NCBI GenBank assembly: GCA_023445955.1
Contig: JAEXJH010000164.1
Coordinates: 1 to 7,929 of the forward strand
Length of the DNA: 7,929 bases
Direction of reading: 5' to 3'
Origin: Pseudomonadota bacterium
GTDB taxonomy: Bacteria; Pseudomonadota; Alphaproteobacteria; Caulobacterales; Caulobacteraceae
Shown: positions 1 to 5,599 of the stretch, piece after piece
Layout of the letters: each line of letters begins with the position of its first letter
How positions within the stretch are numbered: position 1 is the first letter of the stretch
Notes under the pieces: generated by a model
What the model was told of the DNA's origin: nothing
Seen by the model: the letters and a program-made list of their open reading frames with translations, nothing else
Databases searched by the model: none
Translations under genes and position numbers: made by a program

Positions 1-184
1 TGGCCAGGCTTTCGGTCGAGGGCCAGCGCGCGCGGCCGTCGGCTTGCTCGGAGCCGCGTTTTTAGCGGTTGAAGCTTGTGGGATCCAGGCCCGCCATCCG
101 CGCCATGGCCGACGGCGTCATGTCGAAGCGCTCGGCCAGGGCGTCGATGGCCCGCCATATTTCGCCGTGAGACAGGGTCGCCAT
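1..184 (-). pseudogene. Helix-turn-helix (S24/LexA-like) regulator, N-terminal part, interrupted by in-frame TAA
   Basis: Reading leftward from an ATG at 184-182, an AGAGGAG ribosome-binding site sits just upstream, and 40 codons run to a TAA at 64-62. The peptide begins MATLSHGEIWRAIDALAE and ends AGLDPTSFNR. After the TAA the same frame continues KRGSEQADGRARWPSTESLA to the window edge. From family knowledge, alphaproteobacterial phage-repressor-like regulators (N-terminal helix-turn-helix, C-terminal S24 peptidase-like domain) carry a conserved stretch of the form FN-K/R-S-K-R, then DGR-x-RWPSTES. The TAA therefore replaces the usual serine, a one-base change from TCA. Clear homology on both sides of the stop with no frame shift argues for a nonsense mutation or a base-call error. 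The C-terminal domain lies outside the window. The gene is divergent from the MerR gene and shares its upstream region. The frame and family are fairly sure; pseudogene status is less sure. Confidence 0.68.
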
Positions 185-264
185 GGGCGTCTCCTCTGTG
201 AGCGGCCTTCACCCAGGAAAATACGCCTTTCAGGCTAGGAAAGTAAACCTATCAGCCGAATTCA

Positions 265-290
265 CGTTGACGTTTACGTAAGCGTTGACG
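265..290. promoter_or_regulatory. Probable MerR-type operator and promoter region in the divergent intergenic space
   Basis: This 26-bp stretch is an imperfect palindrome in which 10 of 13 base pairs are symmetric. Its core is TTACGTAA (274-281), and a tighter 16-bp version (270-285) has one mismatched pair. The same block also contains CGTTGACG twice as a direct repeat (265-272 and 283-290), giving two TTGACG hexamers (267-272, 285-290) that match a sigma-70-type -35 box. The second could pair with a weak -10, TAGGGT at 309-314, across an 18-base spacer; this -10 is tentative. The site lies 90-115 bases upstream of the MerR start and about 80 bases upstream of the divergent regulator. MerR-family dimers bind palindromes of about this size, usually at their own promoter, so autoregulation is the natural inference. 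The rest of 185-379 shows only ribosome-binding sites and a GC-rich 13-bp palindrome at 331-343. Confidence 0.5.
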
Positions 291-379
291 CCCGCCCGAG
301 ATCGGGTTTAGGGTGATCAACGATAACTAAGCGGCCCGGCCGCAGTAGCCAGGCCCTCTTCATTGGGAGGTTTCCATCC

Positions 380-859
380 ATGGCCGACCTGCGACGCCCC
401 GAGCGGACCTTCACGATCCGCCAGCTCTGCAACGAATTTAAGGCGACCCCGCGCGCCCTGCGCTTCTACGAGGACAAGGGCCTGCTCAATCCGGCCCGCG
501 AAGGGCTGAACCGCGTCTATTCCCACAAGGACCGCGTCCGCCTGCAGCTGATCCTGCGCGGCAAGCGGGTGGGCCTGTCGCTGTCGGAAATCCGCGAGCT
601 GCTGGATCTCTATGACGAGAACGACGAAGGCGCGGCGCAGATGGCCCGCTCGCTGAAGAAGTTCCGCGAACGCGCCAATGCGCTGGAGCAACAGCGCGAC
701 GACATCGACAACGCCCTGATCGAGCTGCGCGAGGCCTGTAACCGCCTCGAAAAGCGCCTGACCGAGATCCGCCCCGACCTGCTGCCCCGCGCCGCCGACT
801 ACGAGCAGGTGCTGCGCGCCCGCCTCGACGGTCACGGCGAAGCGATGTTGGGCAAGTAA
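380..859 (+). CDS. MerR-family transcriptional regulator
   Basis: This is a 159-residue cytoplasmic DNA-binding protein, the probable regulator of the downstream beta-oxidation genes. Residues 11-80 form the MerR winged helix-turn-helix: the opening FTIRQLCNEF, the recognition region with ALRFYEDKGLL at 26-36, the wing with NRVY at 44-47, and the helix GLSLSEIRELL at 65-75. Residues 86-128 are charged and heptad-like (LKKFRERANALEQQ and following), the usual antiparallel dimerisation coiled coil. The protein ends soon after, without a large ligand domain. Only two cysteines occur (17 and 120) and there is no C-terminal cysteine cluster, so metal sensing of the MerR/CueR type or SoxR iron-sulfur sensing is unlikely. 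The start is supported by GGGAGG at 365-370. MerR proteins next to acyl-CoA genes, such as LiuR of branched-chain amino acid catabolism, are a known theme; this resembles them, but orthology cannot be shown here. The effector is plausibly an acyl-CoA, which is inference. Confidence 0.93.
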   Translation: MADLRRPERTFTIRQLCNEFKATPRALRFYEDKGLLNPAREGLNRVYSHKDRVRLQLILRGKRVGLSLSEIRELLDLYDENDEGAAQMARSLKKFRERANALEQQRDDIDNALIELREACNRLEKRLTEIRPDLLPRAADYEQVLRARLDGHGEAMLGK

Positions 860-869
860 GACACCCTTC

Positions 870-925
870 TGCGACGCCATCTCCGTGCAAGACGCACCGG
901 CGATGGCGGCCGCACATCCGTTTTT
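870..925 (+). terminator. Possible terminator or attenuator hairpin between the regulator and the beta-oxidation genes
   Basis: The 93-base gap after the MerR gene can fold into an interrupted stem. TGCG (870-873) pairs with CGCA (911-914), GCCATC (876-881) with GATGGC (902-907), and GTGC (885-888) with GCAC (894-897) around the loop AAGAC. Five T residues follow at 921-925, six bases after the base of the stem. This resembles an intrinsic terminator with internal mismatches and a displaced T-run. It could end a short MerR transcript, partly reduce read-through, or simply be an mRNA structure. No clear promoter is visible between 925 and 953, so read-through into the dehydrogenase genes seems likely. 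Confidence 0.35.
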
Positions 926-952
926 CCTCCCGATCCTAGCCAGGACCGCTTC

Positions 953-2746
953 ATGACCTATCAGCCGCCCGTTCGCGATCACGCCTTCATCCTGCGCGAC
1001 GTGCTCAACATCGATCAGCACGGCGACCTGCCCGGCTTCTCGGACGCGCCGTTCGAGACGGTCGAGCAGATCCTCGAGGCCGCCGCCCAGTTCACCGGCG
1101 AGGTCCTGGCCCCGCTGAACACGGTCGGCGACAAGAACGGCTGCAAGCTGGATCCGGTCACCAACGTCGTCACCACGCCGCCGGGCTTCAAGGACGCCTA
1201 CAAGCAGCTGTGCGAAGGCGGCTGGACCGGCCTGGGCTCGGACCCGGCCTATGGCGGCCAAGGCCTGCCGCACGTCGTCAACCTGGCCTTCAGCGAGATG
1301 TCGAGCTCGGCCAACATGGCGTTCTCGATGTATCCGGGCCTGGCCCACGGCGCTTACTCCGCGATCCACACCGGCGGCAGCGACGCGCAGAAGCAGACCT
1401 ACCTGCCCAAGATGGTGACCGGCGAATGGACCGGCACCATGAACCTGACCGAGCCGCATTGCGGCACGGACCTGGGCCTGCTGCGCACCAAGGCGGTCCC
1501 GCAGGCCGACGGCAGCTACAAGATCACCGGCCAGAAGATCTGGATCAGCGCCGGCGAGCACGACATGTCGGACAACATCGTCCACCTGGTGCTGGCCCGC
1601 ATCGAGGGCGCGCCGGCCGGCGTGAAGGGCATCTCGCTCTTCATCGTGCCGAAGTTCTTCCCCAAGGACGACGGTTCGGTCGGCGAGCGTAACCAGGGCG
1701 TCAAGTGCGTCGGCCTGGAAGAGAAGATGGGCATCCACGGCAACGCCACCTGCGTCATGCAGTACGACGACGCCGAGGGCTATCTGATCGGCGAGGAGAA
1801 CTCGGGCCTCAAGATCATGTTCGTCATGATGAACGAAGCGCGCCTGGGCGTCGGCATGCAGGGCGTGGCCCAGGGCGAGGCGGCCTATCAAGCCGCCGTC
1901 GCCTTCGCCAAGGATCGCCTGCAAGGCCGCTCGCTGACGGGTCCGAAGAACGCCGACGGCCCGGCCGACCCGATCATCGTCCACCCGGACGTCCGCCGCA
2001 TGCTGCTGGAGAGCAAGGCCCTGATCGAAGGCGGTCGCGCCTTCCTGTTCTGGACCGCCCTGCACGGCGACCTGTCGCACGCCCACCCGGACGCGGCGGT
2101 GCGTGAAAAGTCCTCGGACTACATGGGCCTGATGACGCCGGTGCTGAAAGGCTACCTGACGGACAAGGGCTTCGAGGTCTGCTCGAACGCCGTCCAAGTG
2201 CACGGCGGCAGCGGCTTCACCGAGCACTTCCCGGTCAGCCAGTTCATGCGCGATTGCCGTATCGCCCTGATCTACGAAGGCACCAACGGCGTCCAAGCCC
2301 TGGACCTGGTCGGCCGCAAGCTGGCCGCCAAGGGCGGTCGCGCGGTCATGACCTTCTTCCAGGAAGTCGACCAGTTCATCGGCGAGAACGACGGCGACGC
2401 CGAGCTGAAGCCGTTCATCGAGGCCCTGGCCGGCGTGAAGGCCCAGCTGCAGGACGGCACCATGTGGCTGATGCAGAACGGCCTGCAGAACCCCGACAAC
2501 GCCGGCGCGGCCTCGACCGACTACATGCACCTCTTCGGCCTGACCGGCCTGGCGTACATGTGGGCGCTGATGGCCAAGGCGGCCAACGCCAAGATCGCGG
2601 CCGGCTCGTCTGACCCGTTCTTCACGACCAAGCTCGTCACCGGCCGCTATTTCATCGAGCGCATCTTGCCTGACGCCGGGGCACACCTGACCAAACTCAA
2701 GACCGGCTCGGCGACCTTGATGGCGCTGCCCGCGGAGGCCTTCTGA
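953..2746 (+). CDS. Acyl-CoA dehydrogenase, ~600-residue subfamily with C-terminal extension
   Basis: This 597-residue FAD enzyme oxidises an acyl-CoA to the 2-enoyl-CoA, passing electrons to electron-transfer flavoprotein in the cytoplasm. The N-terminal helical domain covers about 1-155, and a beta domain carries the flavin/substrate motif MNLTEPHCGTDLG (163-175) and KITGQKIWISAGEHD (190-204). The C-terminal helical domain covers about 285-455, with VHGGSGF (417-423) and IYEGTNG (440-446). Glu442 in the latter is the expected catalytic base. Residues 465-597 form an extra C-terminal domain typical of the long subfamily that includes the DmdC-like enzymes and is longer than the usual 380-400. 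Chain-length preference cannot be read from sequence; fatty acyl-CoA is likely from context. The start has a short AGGA at 942-945 and matches the family's usual N-terminus (PVRDHAFIL). Only two bases separate its stop from the next start, so the two dehydrogenases are probably translated together. Confidence 0.95.
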   Translation: MTYQPPVRDHAFILRDVLNIDQHGDLPGFSDAPFETVEQILEAAAQFTGEVLAPLNTVGDKNGCKLDPVTNVVTTPPGFKDAYKQLCEGGWTGLGSDPAYGGQGLPHVVNLAFSEMSSSANMAFSMYPGLAHGAYSAIHTGGSDAQKQTYLPKMVTGEWTGTMNLTEPHCGTDLGLLRTKAVPQADGSYKITGQKIWISAGEHDMSDNIVHLVLARIEGAPAGVKGISLFIVPKFFPKDDGSVGERNQGVKCVGLEEKMGIHGNATCVMQYDDAEGYLIGEENSGLKIMFVMMNEARLGVGMQGVAQGEAAYQAAVAFAKDRLQGRSLTGPKNADGPADPIIVHPDVRRMLLESKALIEGGRAFLFWTALHGDLSHAHPDAAVREKSSDYMGLMTPVLKGYLTDKGFEVCSNAVQVHGGSGFTEHFPVSQFMRDCRIALIYEGTNGVQALDLVGRKLAAKGGRAVMTFFQEVDQFIGENDGDAELKPFIEALAGVKAQLQDGTMWLMQNGLQNPDNAGAASTDYMHLFGLTGLAYMWALMAKAANAKIAAGSSDPFFTTKLVTGRYFIERILPDAGAHLTKLKTGSATLMALPAEAF

Positions 2747-2748
2747 TC

Positions 2749-3912
2749 ATGAGCGTGCTCAACGTCGAAAAACCCGCCTTCATGGCCGAAGAGGACATCG
2801 CGATCTTCGAGGATGCGGTGGGCAAGTTCTTCGATGAGCACGCGCCTGAATCGACAGTCGCGAAATGGCGCAAGAACCACTGCGTCGATCGCGACATGTG
2901 GACCAAGTCCGGAGAGGCCGGCCTGCTCGGCCTCTCCACCCCCGAGCAATATGGCGGGGCCGGCGGCGATTATCGCCACGAGGTCGTGCTGATGGACCAG
3001 CTGGGGCGCAAGGGCGTCGACGGCTTCGGCATCAGCCTGCACAACGCCATCGTCATGCCGTACATCTTCCACTACGGCACCGAAGAGCAGAAGCAGCGCT
3101 GGCTGCCGCGCCTGGCCACCGGTGAGCTGGTCGGCGCGATCGCCATGACCGAACCCGGCGCCGGCTCCGACCTGCAGGGGGTGAAGACCACCGCCAAGCA
3201 GGTCGGCAACCAGTACGTCATCAACGGCTCCAAGACCTTCATCACCAACGGCCAGACCGCCAACCTGATCATCGTGGTCGCCAAGACCGACGCCGGCGCC
3301 GGCGCGCGCGGCACCAGCCTGATGATCGTCGAGACCGATGGCGCGGAAGGTTTCGAGCGCGGCCGCAACCTCGACAAGCTGGGTCACGAGGCCCAGGACA
3401 CCTCCGAGATGTTCTTCAACGACGTGAAGGTGCCGACCGAGAACCTGCTGGGCTCCGACGAGGGCCAGGGCTTCTTCCAGCTGATGGGCCAGCTGCCGCA
3501 GGAGCGCCTGAACATCGCCGTACAGGGCATGGCGACGATCGAGCGGGCGCTGGAGCTGACCATCGCCTACGTCAAGGACCGCAAGGCGTTCGGCAAGGCG
3601 ATCATCGACTTCCAGAACACCCAGTTCGTGCTGGCCGAGTGCAAGACCGAGGCGACCGTGGCCCGCGTCTTCACCAACCACTGCATCGAGCAGCACCTGG
3701 CCGGCAAGCTGGACGCGGCGACGGCTTCGATGGCCAAGTACTGGGTCTCGGACCTGGAGAACAAGATCGTCGACCGCTGCCTGCAGCTGTTCGGCGGCTA
3801 TGGCTTCATGAACGAGTACCCGATCGCGCGCATGTACAAGGACAGCCGCATCCAGCGCATCTACGGCGGCACGAACGAGATCATGAAACTCCTGATCGCG
3901 AGGACGCTGTGA
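2749..3912 (+). CDS. Acyl-CoA dehydrogenase, long-chain/isovaleryl-type active site
   Basis: This second acyl-CoA dehydrogenase is 387 residues, normal for the family, and should act as a soluble FAD tetramer. Visible motifs are IAMTEPGAGSDLQG (131-144) for flavin and substrate binding, YVINGSKTFITNG (156-168), DRKAFGKAI (277-285), LQLFGGYGFMNEYP (345-358) and IYGGTNEIMK (371-380). In most family members the residue after the tyrosine in that last motif is the catalytic glutamate; here it is Gly373. The alternative base used by long-chain and isovaleryl-CoA dehydrogenases lies in the middle of the protein, and LPQERLNIA (249-257) supplies Glu252 there. This suggests a long-chain or branched-chain substrate different from that of the upstream enzyme, which is inference. 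GGAGG at 2734-2738, inside the end of the upstream gene, serves as ribosome-binding site. Its TGA overlaps the GTG of the following small gene. Confidence 0.95.
   Translation: MSVLNVEKPAFMAEEDIAIFEDAVGKFFDEHAPESTVAKWRKNHCVDRDMWTKSGEAGLLGLSTPEQYGGAGGDYRHEVVLMDQLGRKGVDGFGISLHNAIVMPYIFHYGTEEQKQRWLPRLATGELVGAIAMTEPGAGSDLQGVKTTAKQVGNQYVINGSKTFITNGQTANLIIVVAKTDAGAGARGTSLMIVETDGAEGFERGRNLDKLGHEAQDTSEMFFNDVKVPTENLLGSDEGQGFFQLMGQLPQERLNIAVQGMATIERALELTIAYVKDRKAFGKAIIDFQNTQFVLAECKTEATVARVFTNHCIEQHLAGKLDAATASMAKYWVSDLENKIVDRCLQLFGGYGFMNEYPIARMYKDSRIQRIYGGTNEIMKLLIARTL
3900..3904 (+). promoter_or_regulatory. Ribosome-binding site supporting the GTG start of the small exported protein
   Basis: GAGGA lies within the last codons of the upstream dehydrogenase and is four bases before the GTG at 3909. 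No ATG or other usual start lies close by in that frame. The site and the GTGA overlap with the dehydrogenase stop fix this start and point to coupled translation. Confidence 0.55.
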
Positions 3913-4304
3913 TCCTGCCCCTCATCCTGCTGCTGGCCGGCCCCGCCGCCGCCCAACCTGCTCCAAAGGGGGCGCCCGCCAACGACGCCCGCTCGGCCGT
4001 GGTCTGCGTGCGCGCCGCCCCCGGGCCGCGCCCGCTGACCTTCTCCGGCGAGCTGGTCGGCAAGCGCCCGCAGCCGGGCGCCTTCAAGCTGCCGCTGACC
4101 CCGCCGGGCAAGGACGTCTGCAACACGCTGCTGCGCTCCAAGATCGCCGCGTGGAAGCTGGAGGTCACGACCTCGGGCTTCACCGCCTGCGAGCTGCCGC
4201 CGCCGGAGTTCGGCTCGCGCCTCTACTACCGCGCCAAGGCCGGGGCCAGCGGCCTCAAATGCGAACCGATCGGCAAGTATCCGATCGGCAACTGGAAACA
4301 ATAA
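3909..4304 (+). CDS. Small predicted exported protein with four cysteines, function unknown
   Basis: This 131-residue protein starts at GTG, overlapping the upstream TGA as GTGA. I do not recognise the family. Its N-terminus, MILPLILLLAGPAAAQPAP, looks like a short Sec signal peptide: a hydrophobic core at 2-10 and a probable signal peptidase I cut after AAA at 13-15. It lacks a strongly basic start, so a membrane anchor or weak export is also possible; there is no lipobox. The mature part of about 116 residues has cysteines at 33, 71, 94 and 118, enough for two disulfides in the periplasm, and is rich in proline, lysine and glycine. It ends with a repeated P-I-G motif (PIGKYPIGNWKQ). The signal-like start, the cysteines and the fitted overlap argue that it is real rather than a chance open frame. 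Why an exported protein sits among cytoplasmic beta-oxidation genes is not clear; co-expression may not mean shared function. Confidence 0.78.
   Translation: MILPLILLLAGPAAAQPAPKGAPANDARSAVVCVRAAPGPRPLTFSGELVGKRPQPGAFKLPLTPPGKDVCNTLLRSKIAAWKLEVTTSGFTACELPPPEFGSRLYYRAKAGASGLKCEPIGKYPIGNWKQ
4266..4291 (+). repeat. Short tandem-like direct repeat at the 3' end of the small exported protein gene
   Basis: CCGATCGGCAA occurs at 4266-4276 and again at 4281-4291, four bases apart and in the same reading frame. It encodes the doubled P-I-G motif at the C-terminus of the protein. It may be a small internal duplication; no separate function is suggested. Confidence 0.6.
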
Positions 4305-4373
4305 CGGCGCCGGACACCCCGCCGACGCCGCTTTCACCGACACGAACACCGCTTCGCAGGAAGGAGCCATCCC

Positions 4374-5579
4374 ATGGCTGACGCTTACATCTTCGACGCC
4401 GTGCGCACCCCGCGCGGCAAGGGCAAGAAGGACGGGTCTCTGCACGAGATCACCGCCCTGTCGCTGGCCACCCAGGTGCTGGAAGCCATCCGCGACCGCA
4501 ACAACCTCGACACCAAGCACGTCGACGACGTCGTGCTGGGCTGCGTCGCCCCCGTCGGCGAGCAGGGTTCGGACATCGCCCGTACGGCCGTCCTGACCGC
4601 CGACTACGCCGAGAGCGTCGCCGGCGTGCAGATCAACCGCTTCTGCGCCTCGGGCCGGGACGCCGTGAACATGGCCGCTGCCAAGGTCGCCTCGGGCGAA
4701 GCCAACCTGGCGATCGGCGGCGGCGTCGAGAGCATGAGCCGCGTGCCCATGGGCAGCGACGGCGGCGCATGGCCGACCGACCCGTCCTCGGCCTTCAAGA
4801 CCTATTTCGCCCCGCAAGGCGTCTCGGCCGACCTGATCGCCTCGCTGTACGGCTTCAGCCGCGACGACGTCGACGCCTACGCCGTCGAAAGCCAGAAGCG
4901 CGCTGCGGCCGCGTGGGCCGATGGCCGCTTCAAGAAGTCGGTCGTGGGCGTGAAGGACCAGCTGGGCATCACCATCCTGGACCATGACGAGACCGTCCGC
5001 GGCTCGACCACCATGCAGACCCTGGCCTCGCTGAACCCTTCGTTCCAGGGTATGGGCGACATGGCTTTCGACGCCGTGGTCACCCAGCGCTATCCGCAGG
5101 TGGAGAAGGTCAACCACGTCCACCACGCCGGCAACAGCTCGGGCATCGTCGACGGCGCCGCCGGCGTCCTGATCGGCACCAAGGAAATGGGCGAGGCCCT
5201 GGGTCTCAAGGCCCGCGCCCGCATCAAGGGCGCGGCCTCGATCGGCAGCGAGCCCTCGATCATGCTGACCGGCCCTTCGCTGGTCACTGAGAAGCTGCTC
5301 AAGAAGCTGAAGATGGAGGTCTCCGACATCGACCTCTATGAGCTGAACGAAGCCTTCGCCGCCGTCGTCCTGCGCATGATGCAGGCGCTGGACATCCCGC
5401 ACGACAAGATGAACGTGAACGGCGGCGCCATCGCCATGGGCCACCCCCTAGGCGCCACCGGCGCCATGATCCTGGGCACCATGGTCGACGAGCTGGAACG
5501 CTCGGACAAGGAAACCGCCCTGATCACCCTGTGCGTCGGCGCCGGCATGGGCACCGCCACCGTCATCGAACGCGTCTAA
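4374..5579 (+). CDS. fadA: Acetyl-CoA C-acyltransferase (3-ketoacyl-CoA thiolase), FadA-like
   Basis: This 401-residue thiolase cleaves 3-ketoacyl-CoA with CoA to give acetyl-CoA and a shortened acyl-CoA, the last step of the beta-oxidation cycle. The N-terminal half carries the nucleophile loop [13 protein letters not shown] (87-99) with Cys91, then [12 protein letters not shown] (115-126). The C-terminal half has the CoA-side motif [14 protein letters not shown] (250-263), NEAFA (325-329), [14 protein letters not shown] (350-363) with His357, and the second catalytic cysteine Cys387 in LCVGAGMG. All catalytic residues are present and the length is usual. AAGGAG at 4361-4366 supports the ATG. 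The next gene starts 20 bases on and encodes the hydratase/dehydrogenase, so a trifunctional alpha2-beta2 complex is expected. Gene order (thiolase first) is the reverse of E. coli fadBA. The symbol reflects resemblance and pairing; an acetoacetyl-CoA thiolase role cannot be fully excluded. Confidence 0.93.
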   Translation: MADAYIFDAVRTPRGKGKKDGSLHEITALSLATQVLEAIRDRNNLDTKHVDDVVLGCVAPVGEQGSDIARTAVLTADYAESVAGVQINRFCASGRDAVNMAAAKVASGEANLAIGGGVESMSRVPMGSDGGAWPTDPSSAFKTYFAPQGVSADLIASLYGFSRDDVDAYAVESQKRAAAAWADGRFKKSVVGVKDQLGITILDHDETVRGSTTMQTLASLNPSFQGMGDMAFDAVVTQRYPQVEKVNHVHHAGNSSGIVDGAAGVLIGTKEMGEALGLKARARIKGAASIGSEPSIMLTGPSLVTEKLLKKLKMEVSDIDLYELNEAFAAVVLRMMQALDIPHDKMNVNGGAIAMGHPLGATGAMILGTMVDELERSDKETALITLCVGAGMGTATVIERV

Positions 5580-5599
5580 GACTTAAGGACCTGACTCCT

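Noticed and set aside
44..238. Rightward 64-codon open frame at the left edge
   Set aside because: It is the complement of the leftward regulator gene, is arginine/histidine-rich and has no ribosome-binding site or family signature.
331..343. GC-rich 13-bp palindrome upstream of the MerR gene
   Set aside because: With only a single-base centre it cannot form a proper hairpin, and such GC palindromes are expected by chance in this composition.
317..2686. 789-codon open frame antisense to the MerR and first dehydrogenase genes
   Set aside because: It mirrors two clearly recognisable genes, has a composition rich in alanine, glycine, valine, histidine and aspartate typical of antisense frames in GC-rich DNA, and shows no domain or ribosome-binding site.
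3861..5444. 527-codon antisense open frame covering the small exported gene and thiolase
   Set aside because: Same composition artefact; the sense strand holds an intact thiolase with all catalytic residues.
5593..5597. GACTC (GANTC, a CcrM-type methylation site) just before the bifunctional gene start
   Set aside because: It is a short site, lies in transcribed leader sequence rather than a visible promoter, and another occurs by chance at 5624-5628; no regulatory claim can be supported.
5531..5599. In-frame N-terminal extension of the bifunctional protein
   Set aside because: It overlaps the end of the thiolase, is mostly arginine and histidine, and the ATG at 5600 has a ribosome-binding site and the normal family start.
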